From: Prevotella sp.
Lineage (GTDB): Bacteria > Bacteroidota > Bacteroidia > Bacteroidales > Bacteroidaceae
NCBI GenBank assembly: GCA_017458225.1
Contig: JAFTFX010000017.1
Location: 19,503-83,502, forward strand
DNA: 64,000 nucleotides
Reading direction: 5' to 3'
Shown here: piece by piece, positions 6,725-14,005 of the stretch
Layout of the letters: each line of letters begins with the position of its first letter
Numbering within the stretch: position 1 is the stretch's first letter
Position numbers and translations under genes: made by a program
The notes under the pieces: generated by a model
Database searches by the model: none
The model's input: the letters and a program-made list of their open reading frames with translations, nothing else
Told to the model about the DNA's origin: nothing

Positions 6725-9511
6725 ATGAGAAAAACAGACTACAGACATATTTGCTGGAAAGGGTGGCTGTTGGCATTCGTCGTGATGCTGACAGGCATGA
6801 TGCCCCTCCATGCGCAGAGAAAATATACGAGGGAGAATCCGCTGGTCGTGGTGGTGAACAGCGATTTCCCACCCTACGAGTTCGTCAGGATTGGCAACAT
6901 TCCCGATGGCTATAATGTGGAGGTGGTCAAGGCACTGCTGGAGCGCCTGAACATTCCCTACAACATCGTGTCGGTGGAGGGCGGACAGATCAACAGTTGG
7001 TTTGAACGACAGGTGGCCGACCTGATTGTCAACCCTGCCTTCACCGTCCACAAAGCACCTTACTATACCTCGCGCAGCATTCTGGATTATTATAAGGTGA
7101 AAGTGGCCAGCAGCAAAGACAGCCCGAACATCGAGACGACTGAACAGCTGCGGCATGCCGACCTGATACTGGCAGAGCACGACTGGCTGGGGCAGAAAGT
7201 GGTGACCGACCTGACCGGCGACTCGCTGCGAATAGAGTATATGCCCTACGATGAGGCTCTTCGTGCAATAGCCCAGGGCAGCAATAAATACCTGCTGTGG
7301 GGCGAGTCGCAGTTGAGGTGGAAAATCCACGAGATGCATCTGCGTGACAGCATCCGCGTGAACGATGTGACCATTCGTGTGGGAGAGTTCCACTTCGTGG
7401 GGCACGACAAAGCCCTTATCGACCTGTTGGACGACCATTATGCCCGAATGGACCAAAGCGGCGAGCTGCAGAAGATACGCGACAAGTGGATGCATCCCGA
7501 ACGGGTGCTGCGCCATCTGCCCTATACGGTCATCATTAGCATCGTGCTGGTGTCCATCTTCGTGTTCGTCTTGATATTTATCTACAAGACCTACCGACGG
7601 CGCGAGACCGTAGCCAACCGCAATGCCGACGAGCTGCAGCACATGATGCAGCTGGCCTTGGCACAGGGCGACTATGCCGTGATGGAGTATGACATAGAGG
7701 CTGGCCGCATCGTCAACACGCACGGCACCATGCTGCCTGCCCAGGGCGTAAGGCTCGAACAGCTGATGGCGCACGTCAGTCCTGAGCATCAGGCCATGCT
7801 CTTCGGCATGATAGGTCAGCTGAAGAGCGGCAAAGAGAGCGTGTGCGAGATCAGACTGAAGTGGCTGACCTATATCGAGGGTGCCGACAGCGGCGAGTGG
7901 CGCGACATACACGGGCACCTTCTGGCCGAGAAAGACAACAAGGGAAAGGTGAAGTTCATCGTGGCAGCACTGAAGGACGAGACCGACGAGGTGAACGAGG
8001 AACGGCAGGCCAAGGAACTGGCCAACCGCTTCAAGACCATCTTCGACACCACGCTTATCGCCATGTCGTTCTATGGAAAAGACGGCTATCTCATCGACCT
8101 GAACGAGAACATGCGCCGCCTTACGGCCTACGATGACGAGGGCAACTCGGCCTTCTTCCACACCACGAGACTGTTCGACGTGCCCATGTTCAAGGGCGAT
8201 TTCGATCCCGACAGTCCTTATCACCTGCATGCCTGCCAGCACATGAAGTATGCTGATAATGGCATCGACAAATACATTGAGTTCCGCGTGCTGCCCACCT
8301 ACGACAAGGGCGAGCTGCTCTACTATGTGGTGACGGCACGCGACGTGACCGCTGAACGCGAGATGTATATGAACCTCTATCAGAAACAGGCTGAGCTGAT
8401 AGAGACCAACGAGAAGCGAACCAAGTATGAGCAACAACTGAGATACCTGCTCGAAAACAGCCAGATGTGGGTGTGGCGGTCGGAACTGAAGACCAAGCGC
8501 ATCGTGTTCTCACGCACGCTGCAAGAGGACGAGTTCAGCCAGTCGTTTGAAGAGTATGTGGCCAATCTGTATGAAGACCAGGTGCCCATTGCCGTGCAGG
8601 CATTCGGAAAGATGGAGGGCAGCGATGCCAACTTCAACGTTACGCTGCACTTCAAGAAAACACCAGTGAGCAGCGGGCCGCAGTGGGTATACATCATCGG
8701 TATTCCCCTCTTCGACGAGAAGACAGGCTTGCCTGCAGGCCACTTTGGCGTGGTGCGCGACGTGACGGCACTCATGGAGGCACAGGAACAGTTGAAGCGC
8801 GAGACCAGCCGTGCTGAGGACTCGGGCAAGCTGAAGAGTGTGTTCCTGGCCAATATGACTCACGAGATTCGCACACCACTGAATGCCATCGTGGGATTCA
8901 GCGACCTGCTGCAGATCATCGACAATCCTGAGGAGCGCAGCGAGTTCATGCGCATCATTCGCAACAACTGCGACATGCTTATCCGACTGATCGACGACAT
9001 TATCGAGGCATCGAACATGAACCGCGGACCGCTCTCCATCGAGGCTACCGACGTAGACTTCGCCGTGGCGTTCAACGACATCTGCCAGACGCTGGCCCAG
9101 CGTGTGCAGGAACCAGGCGTGGAGTTCATCGTCGACAATCCCTACAAGAGTTTCTGCACGCACATCGACAAAGGCCGCTTGCAGCAGGTCATCACCAACT
9201 TCACAACCAATGCCGTGAAGTACACCCACGAGGGGCACATCAAGGTGGGCTATCGCTATGAGAACGGCGGCATCTATATGTATTGCGAGGATACGGGAGC
9301 CGGCATCCCCAAGGACAAGCAGGCATCGGTATTCGAGCGCTTCGTCAAACTGAACGACTTCGTGCAGGGCACCGGTCTCGGCCTGAGCATCTGCAAGAAC
9401 ATTGCCGAACGCTGCGGCGGAAAGATTGGCGTAGACAGCGAAGGCACCGGCCACGGGTCTACCTTCTGGATCTGGGTGCCCTGCGAGTGCCAGTCGTCGG
9501 AAAAAGTATAA
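6725..9511 (+). CDS. SBP-PAS sensor histidine kinase
   Basis: A protein of 928 residues, paralogous to the preceding one. It has a signal peptide, a solute-binding sensor domain (about 30-260; motif NSDFPPYEF), a transmembrane helix (about 262-285, VIISIVLVSIFVFVLIF), several PAS segments, HisKA with an intact H-box (NMTHEIRTPLNA, His713) and HATPase_c with EDTGAGIP and GTGLGLSICKN. It probably senses a small periplasmic ligand and autophosphorylates. The ATG at 6725 is chosen over the upstream TTG; it leaves 2 nt after the previous stop, so the two kinases form one operon. No response regulator is adjacent; an AraC-type regulator without a receiver domain follows. Confidence 0.9.
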   Translation: MRKTDYRHICWKGWLLAFVVMLTGMMPLHAQRKYTRENPLVVVVNSDFPPYEFVRIGNIPDGYNVEVVKALLERLNIPYNIVSVEGGQINSWFERQVADLIVNPAFTVHKAPYYTSRSILDYYKVKVASSKDSPNIETTEQLRHADLILAEHDWLGQKVVTDLTGDSLRIEYMPYDEALRAIAQGSNKYLLWGESQLRWKIHEMHLRDSIRVNDVTIRVGEFHFVGHDKALIDLLDDHYARMDQSGELQKIRDKWMHPERVLRHLPYTVIISIVLVSIFVFVLIFIYKTYRRRETVANRNADELQHMMQLALAQGDYAVMEYDIEAGRIVNTHGTMLPAQGVRLEQLMAHVSPEHQAMLFGMIGQLKSGKESVCEIRLKWLTYIEGADSGEWRDIHGHLLAEKDNKGKVKFIVAALKDETDEVNEERQAKELANRFKTIFDTTLIAMSFYGKDGYLIDLNENMRRLTAYDDEGNSAFFHTTRLFDVPMFKGDFDPDSPYHLHACQHMKYADNGIDKYIEFRVLPTYDKGELLYYVVTARDVTAEREMYMNLYQKQAELIETNEKRTKYEQQLRYLLENSQMWVWRSELKTKRIVFSRTLQEDEFSQSFEEYVANLYEDQVPIAVQAFGKMEGSDANFNVTLHFKKTPVSSGPQWVYIIGIPLFDEKTGLPAGHFGVVRDVTALMEAQEQLKRETSRAEDSGKLKSVFLANMTHEIRTPLNAIVGFSDLLQIIDNPEERSEFMRIIRNNCDMLIRLIDDIIEASNMNRGPLSIEATDVDFAVAFNDICQTLAQRVQEPGVEFIVDNPYKSFCTHIDKGRLQQVITNFTTNAVKYTHEGHIKVGYRYENGGIYMYCEDTGAGIPKDKQASVFERFVKLNDFVQGTGLGLSICKNIAERCGGKIGVDSEGTGHGSTFWIWVPCECQSSEKV

Positions 9512-9540
9512 AAACAAAACTAAACAAAACTCTCTGGAAT

Positions 9541-10410
9541 ATGCAAATCAGTAAGTATATGCTGGCCAACGAGCGCGACGAGCGCTGGGGCCTCACGGTA
9601 ACGACCATCGGTCATGAGAAGATCATGCCGGGCGAACCCTATCCCACGAAGGGACATGCCGACGGCTACTATTTTGACCTGTCGAAAGGCCGGGTGCTAA
9701 ACGAATATCAGCTGCTCTACAATCCCGAAGGCGAGGGCGTGTTCCACAGTGCAAGTGTCAAGGAACGGCGCTTACGGCCTGGCGACATGTTCCTGCTGTT
9801 CCCTGGCGAGTGGCACTCCTATCACCCTGGCACACGCGGTTGGGAGAGCTACTGGATTGGGTTCAAGGGAGTGAACATAGACGAGCGCGTCAAAGCGGGC
9901 TTCCTGTCGCCCTCCAAGCCCATCTATCACATCGGCTTCTCCGATGGCATCGTCAACCTCTATCGTCAGGCTTACGATGCAGCCGTGGAGGAGGCTCCCT
10001 ATTCCCAGCAGCTGATGGCTGGCATCGTGAACCATCTCATCGGCATGATGTACTCGCTGGAACGCACCAACGAACTGAAGTCGCGCAGCCAGATGCATGT
10101 CGACATGATCAACAAGGCCCGTCTGCGCATCCGTGAGTCGCTGGAGAGTTCGCTCACCATTCAGCAGGTGGCCGAGGAGATGGGGGTCAGCTACAGCAAC
10201 TTCCGCAAGTTGTTCAAGGAGTTCACGGGTCTGTCGCCCGCCGTCTATCAGCAGGACTTGCGCCTGCAGCGCGCCAAGGAATTGCTCACCACCACCGACA
10301 TGAGTATCAAGGAGATTGCCTATCAGTTGAACTTCGACTCGCCCGACTATTTCTCGGCGAAGTTCAAAATCAAAACGGGACACCGTCCCAGTGAGTTGCG
10401 CAACCCATAA
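9541..10410 (+). CDS. AraC-family transcriptional regulator
   Basis: A protein of 289 residues. The N-terminal half is a cupin-like AraC ligand-binding domain (RPGDMFLLFPGEWHSY at about 80-95). The C-terminal half has two helix-turn-helix motifs (LTIQQVAEEMGVSYSNFRKL and the final region with QLNFDSPDYFSAKFK and GHRPSELR), typical of AraC. It follows the kinase pair by 29 nt on the same strand and is likely in that operon. The frame is open further upstream, but the ATG at 9541 gives the family's usual length. A role in rhamnose or another sugar regulon is possible given rhaD nearby, but not shown. Confidence 0.9.
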   Translation: MQISKYMLANERDERWGLTVTTIGHEKIMPGEPYPTKGHADGYYFDLSKGRVLNEYQLLYNPEGEGVFHSASVKERRLRPGDMFLLFPGEWHSYHPGTRGWESYWIGFKGVNIDERVKAGFLSPSKPIYHIGFSDGIVNLYRQAYDAAVEEAPYSQQLMAGIVNHLIGMMYSLERTNELKSRSQMHVDMINKARLRIRESLESSLTIQQVAEEMGVSYSNFRKLFKEFTGLSPAVYQQDLRLQRAKELLTTTDMSIKEIAYQLNFDSPDYFSAKFKIKTGHRPSELRNP

Positions 10411-10416
10411 AAAAAG

Positions 10417-10758
10417 CTATAATGCCATGCCCAACGCACTGGCAACGGCGTTTCTGATGAACGCATTGATGGTGATGCCGGCCTTGCTGGCCGCCATAGC
10501 CGCGCCACTGTGAATCTCAGGGCTGAGCCTGACGTTCAGCACACCCGTATAAGGCTTCCGGGGCGCAATGCCTTTCTCCTCACACATCTGGAGGTAGTCA
10601 TCAATGGCACCCTCAAAGTCCTTGGTCAGTTCCTCGACCGTCTCACCCTCGTAGGTGATGCCATCCTTCATCATACCCTGCACCTTTCCGAAGAGGCACT
10701 TGTCCTCCTCGCTGTACTCCACGCTACCCGTGTAGCCTTTGTATTTCAGAAATCCCAT
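10417..10758 (-). CDS. hicB: HicB-family antitoxin
   Basis: A protein of 113 residues. The N-terminal part (about 1-65) is the partially degraded RNase H-like HicB fold (YSEEDKCLFGKVQGM, GETVEELTKDFEGAIDDY). The C-terminal part (NVRLSPEIHSGAAMAASKAGITINAFIRNAV) is a ribbon-helix-helix DNA-binding domain. HicB binds and neutralises HicA and usually represses its own operon. It lies 12 nt downstream of hicA, the usual order for this toxin-antitoxin type. It converges with the AraC gene with only 6 nt between the stops. Confidence 0.88.
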   Translation of the reverse strand: MGFLKYKGYTGSVEYSEEDKCLFGKVQGMMKDGITYEGETVEELTKDFEGAIDDYLQMCEEKGIAPRKPYTGVLNVRLSPEIHSGAAMAASKAGITINAFIRNAVASALGMAL

Positions 10759-10770
10759 AGTCCTTATACC

Positions 10771-11031
10771 TTATTTAATATAGTCATTTTTCAGTAGATA
10801 GTTCAAGATGTCGCGCATCATGTAGCCCTTGATGATATTGCTGGGGTGTGGCTTATGCATGATGTACGAGTTCTGGTCCTTCTCGTTGTAGAACTTGACA
10901 CGTGAGCCAGAGGTCGCCCCCTTATTCTCCAGCGTGAAGCCGCAACCGCTAAACAGCGCCTCCACCTCCTCAAAGGTGAAGTCCTTGGGCAATGTGCGGA
11001 ACCGCTTTATCAGCTTCTCTTTCTTGTTCAT
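10771..11031 (-). CDS. hicA: HicA-family mRNA interferase toxin
   Basis: A protein of 86 residues with the double-stranded RNA-binding-like HicA fold: FEEVEALFSGCGF, then GSRVKFYNEKDQNSYIMHKPHP, where the first His of the HKPH motif is the expected catalytic residue. HicA cleaves mRNA when HicB is lost. The ATG is only 5 nt after a TACCTTTG -7 box (11037-11044), which predicts a nearly leaderless transcript. HicB follows on the same strand. Confidence 0.88.
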   Translation of the reverse strand: MNKKEKLIKRFRTLPKDFTFEEVEALFSGCGFTLENKGATSGSRVKFYNEKDQNSYIMHKPHPSNIIKGYMMRDILNYLLKNDYIK

Positions 11032-11036
11032 CGGCG

Positions 11037-11044
11037 CAAAGGTA
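11037..11044 (-). promoter_or_regulatory. -7 box of hicAB
   Basis: TACCTTTG, 5 nt before the hicA ATG; predicts transcription starting at or next to the start codon. Confidence 0.6.
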
Positions 11045-11154
11045 ACTAAAAATAATCACGCCGCCAAACTTTCCGACTATTATTTCACAAAGCATACAAA
11101 AAACGTTGACTATCAGGCACAGAAAAAGGGAACCCGACGGATTCCCTTTAAGTC

Positions 11155-11269
11155 ATTTTCGCGGAGAGAACAGGATTCGCTTTTGTCTCAAAGGCTTTGA
11201 ACCTGTTCATTCCGGCGGAGAGAACAGGATTCGCTTTTGCCTCAAAGGCTTTGAACCTGTTCATTCCTG
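11155..11269. repeat. Two tandem partial copies of the tRNA-Ser 3' end
   Basis: Directly downstream of the tRNA, the last 17 nt of its sequence (ATCCTGTTCTCTCC region) appear twice more at a spacing of about 58 nt. They are joined by a near-identical linker that forms a hairpin (GAACAGG/CCTGTTC with CTCAAAG/CTTTGAG inside). The two copies differ at about three positions. Tandem 3' ends beyond a tRNA are typical of past integrations at a tRNA attachment site or of slippage. Confidence 0.75.
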
Positions 11270-11357
11270 CGGAGAGAACAGGATTCGAACCTGCGAACCA
11301 GTTTTGCCGGTTACACGCTTTCCAGGCGTGCCTCTTCAACCACTCGAGCACCTCTCC
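11270..11357 (-). tRNA. tRNA-Ser (anticodon GGA)
   Basis: An 88-nt class II tRNA. The acceptor stem is GGAGAGG with UCUCUCC and a G discriminator; the D arm is CUCGAGUGGUUGAAGAG; the anticodon stem CACGC/GCGUG encloses CUGGAAA (anticodon GGA); the long variable arm is AACC...GGUU; the T arm is CAGG-UUCGAAU-CCUG. The long variable arm and discriminator fit serine. CCA is not encoded. Confidence 0.95.
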
Positions 11358-11447
11358 TTGCGTTTAGCGGATGCAAAGGTAATACTTTTAGTTGAAAATG
11401 GAGAATGGAGAATTGAGAATTTTCCGCGACCGCTGCTTTTTTAACGC

Positions 11448-12233
11448 TTATTTAAGTTCTATGCCGAACACGCGAGCAACGTTTTCGTTTGTTCTTGCAG
11501 CCAGTTCGGCTTCGCTGATGCCATAGCTCTCAGCCATCTTTTTCAGAACAAGGGCCACGTAGGCGGGCTCGTTGCGCTGGCCGCGCATGGGGACGGGAGC
11601 CATATAGGGCGAGTCGGTCTCCAGCACGATGCGGTCTAAGGGAACGGTTGAGGGTAGCACTTCGGGCAGGTGCGACTTCTTGAACGTCAGCACGCCACCC
11701 ACACCCAGCACGAAACGGTCGAACTGCAGCAGTTCCTCTACCTCTTTCTCGTTGCCCGTGAAGCAGTGGAACACGCCGCCGGGCAGCTCCTTGGCATAGT
11801 GCTTCAGCAGGTGCACCATCTCGTTTTGCGCCTTCCGACAGTGAATCATCAAGGGTAGCCGTGTCTCCACCGACCATTGTACCTGTGCCTCGAAAGCATC
11901 CAACTGCTCGTGCTCAAACTCGCGGCTCCAGTAGTAGTCCAATCCGACTTCACCGATGGCGATGGGGGTGGAAAGTGGAGAGAGGAGAGACTTGATTGCG
12001 GAGAGCACTTCCTTGTAGTCGGCCCGTACCTCTTCGGGGTGCAGGCCCACCATGGGATAGAGATAGCCCTGATGCTGCTGGCAGAGGGCAAGGATATTGC
12101 GACTGGTGGGCAGGTCGATGGCCGGCAGGAAGATGGCTCCCACGCCAGCTTCCTTAGCACGGGCAATAACGACTTCGCGGTCGTCGTTGAACTCCTCGCC
12201 GTCTACGTGTGCATGGGTATCAATAAATCTCAT
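11448..12233 (-). CDS. tatD: TatD-family metal-dependent hydrolase / DNase
   Basis: A protein of 261 residues with the TatD pattern: FIDTHAHVD (metal-binding HxH), GEVGLDYYW (Glu ligand), MIHCRKA (His), FHCFTG (His) and ETDSPYMAP (Asp). Members are 3'-5' exonucleases acting on DNA or RNA. The ATG at 12233 gives the standard N-terminus; the longer frame begins with TTG. It is the last gene of a minus-strand group with the polyprenyl synthetase 46 nt upstream. A C/T-rich coding stretch (about residues 86-93, LLSPLSTP) is more repetitive than its surroundings. Confidence 0.92.
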   Translation of the reverse strand: MRFIDTHAHVDGEEFNDDREVVIARAKEAGVGAIFLPAIDLPTSRNILALCQQHQGYLYPMVGLHPEEVRADYKEVLSAIKSLLSPLSTPIAIGEVGLDYYWSREFEHEQLDAFEAQVQWSVETRLPLMIHCRKAQNEMVHLLKHYAKELPGGVFHCFTGNEKEVEELLQFDRFVLGVGGVLTFKKSHLPEVLPSTVPLDRIVLETDSPYMAPVPMRGQRNEPAYVALVLKKMAESYGISEAELAARTNENVARVFGIELK

Positions 12234-12279
12234 GACAGTGATCAATGAGTAATGAATAATTAATAATGAGTAATGGGAA

Positions 12280-13254
12280 TCACGACTCGCGCTTCATGAG
12301 ACTGTTGGCATACTGACGGAGGTGTTGCTTGCGCTCTTCTGCCACACTGATGCGGTCCAGATACTTTTGTGCCTCGGCGAAGTAGTAGTTGATTTTCTCC
12401 TCGCAGAGCTGGCGAATGCCGATGGCATCATAGAGACGGGTCACGGCAGCAATCTTCTCCTGACGGTCGAAGTCCTTGGCCTCTATCCACCGCATCAGCT
12501 CGGCACGCTGTTCGGCATTGGCGCGGTTCACGGCATTGATGAGCATATAGGTCTTCTTGTTCGAGGTGATGTCGCCGCCGATGGCCTTGCCGAACACTTT
12601 CGGATCGCCGTAGACATCGAGCAGGTCGTCTTGCAGCTGGAAGGCCAGTCCCATCTGCTCGCCACACTTATACAGGTTGGCGGCATCCTCCTCAGAGGCA
12701 TCGGCCAGAATGGCTCCCGTCTTCAGGGCACAGGCCAACAGCACGCTGGTTTTCAGACGTATCATCTCGATATATTCGTCTTCGGTGACATCGTTGCGCG
12801 TTTCGAACGTCATGTCGTATTCCTGCCCTTCACCTATTTCGAGGGCCGTCTCCGTAAACAGACTGAGCACTGCCGGCAGATGACGGCTGTCGCACTGTGC
12901 CATGCGCTGATAGGCCAGCACCAGCATCGAGTCGCCTGAAAGGATTGCCTTGTTGGCATCCCACCGTTTGTGAACGGTCTCGTGGCCGCGTCGCAGGTCG
13001 GCATTGTCCATCAGGTCGTCGTGCAGCAGTGTGTAGTTGTGATAGGTCTCCAGACCCAGTGCCTGCATCATGATGCTTTCGGGCTGCTCCTTGTAGAGGT
13101 TGTAGCCCAGCAGCATCAGCACGGGGCGTATGCGCTTGCCGCCCAGCGAGAGCACATAGCTGATAGGTTCGTAGAGCGACTTGGGGCGACGGTCGTAGGA
13201 AAGCTGCTCGAGTGCTTCGTTTACTTTTTTAAGAATCTCTTCTGATGTGTACAT
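12280..13254 (-). CDS. Polyprenyl synthetase (isoprenyl diphosphate synthase)
   Basis: A protein of 324 residues of the trans-isoprenyl diphosphate synthase family. Both Asp-rich motifs are present: LLHDDLMDNADLRRG (first, about 80-94) and FQLQDDLLDVYGD (second, about 210-222), with GGKRIRP near residue 40 and a KTSVLLACAL segment. It condenses isopentenyl diphosphate onto an allylic diphosphate; chain length (geranylgeranyl or shorter) cannot be fixed from the sequence. It lies between tonB and tatD on the minus strand with short gaps. Confidence 0.9.
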   Translation of the reverse strand: MYTSEEILKKVNEALEQLSYDRRPKSLYEPISYVLSLGGKRIRPVLMLLGYNLYKEQPESIMMQALGLETYHNYTLLHDDLMDNADLRRGHETVHKRWDANKAILSGDSMLVLAYQRMAQCDSRHLPAVLSLFTETALEIGEGQEYDMTFETRNDVTEDEYIEMIRLKTSVLLACALKTGAILADASEEDAANLYKCGEQMGLAFQLQDDLLDVYGDPKVFGKAIGGDITSNKKTYMLINAVNRANAEQRAELMRWIEAKDFDRQEKIAAVTRLYDAIGIRQLCEEKINYYFAEAQKYLDRISVAEERKQHLRQYANSLMKRES

Positions 13255-13287
13255 GATCAATATGCGTTTTTTGAATAGTTGTCGGGG

Positions 13288-13977
13288 TTACAGTCTGAAC
13301 ACGATGGGTATGCACACCTTGGTGCGGCAGGGCTTATCGTTCTGTATGCCAGCCGTCCAGCGGGGCATCATGCGCAGCACGCGCAGAGCCTCGCGGTCGC
13401 AATAGGTGTTCAGTGATTTCACGATGGCCACGTCGGTGATGGAACCGTCGGTGTTCACGATGAACTCGGCCACCACCTTGCCTTGCAGCTTTCGCTCTTT
13501 GGCCACTTCTGGATAGCGCAGGTTGCGCGTCAGCCATTTCATGAACTCCAGATAGCCGCCCGGAAACTGCGGCAAGTCCTCCACCACACGGAAGCTCAGC
13601 ACGTCGTCTTTCTTATCGGGAGTCTCTGGCTGTTCTTCGGGCTGCTCGTCAAGGGTCTCTCCCTCCAGCGGCTGCTCGGGTTCGCGTTCGGGCTCCTCGG
13701 CAGGGCTTTCTTCCTCTTCCACCACCTTCAGTTTCACGGTGGGCTTTGGTTCGGCCTTCGGAGCCAGCGACAGCTCGTTCTCAGGGCGCATCAGCGGAGC
13801 TAACTCTTCGTCACTGCTGAGCAGTTCCAGCAGTTCGGGGTCGTCGAGCGGATCGCTGGGTTGGAACGGGAAATAGAGCGTGCCGAAGAACAGGGCCAGG
13901 GCTATGATGAGTCCCAGCACGAGCCTCTGCGGTCGTTGTCTCTCCAGGTCTGCCTTTGCGCTCTTCTTGATTTCCAT
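13288..13977 (-). CDS. tonB: Energy transducer TonB
   Basis: A protein of 229 residues. One N-terminal transmembrane helix (about 20-36) is followed by a periplasmic Pro/Glu-rich spacer (about 65-125) and a C-terminal TonB domain (about 130-229; FPGGYLEFMKWLTRNLRYP, GKVVAEFIVNTDGSITDV). TonB passes the proton-motive energy of ExbBD to outer-membrane receptors. It sits between the S8 peptidase and the polyprenyl synthetase with gaps of about 30 nt, probably in one operon. Several tonB paralogues are usual in this group, so the specific partner is unknown. Confidence 0.9.
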   Translation of the reverse strand: MEIKKSAKADLERQRPQRLVLGLIIALALFFGTLYFPFQPSDPLDDPELLELLSSDEELAPLMRPENELSLAPKAEPKPTVKLKVVEEEESPAEEPEREPEQPLEGETLDEQPEEQPETPDKKDDVLSFRVVEDLPQFPGGYLEFMKWLTRNLRYPEVAKERKLQGKVVAEFIVNTDGSITDVAIVKSLNTYCDREALRVLRMMPRWTAGIQNDKPCRTKVCIPIVFRL

Positions 13978-14005
13978 CGTTGTGCTTTCGTTGTTTAAAG
14001 TTGGT

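Noticed and set aside
6569-8437. Long open frame of 622 codons opposite the second sensor kinase
   Set aside because: Low-complexity His/Val/Leu-rich translation typical of the antisense of GC-rich genes; the plus strand encodes clear kinase domains.
11155-11269. Additional tRNA genes
   Set aside because: Only the last part of a tRNA is present; no anticodon arm.
11985-12010. Palindrome insert in tatD
   Set aside because: The stretch is C/T-rich but lacks an inverted partner, and the frame there is normal in length for TatD.
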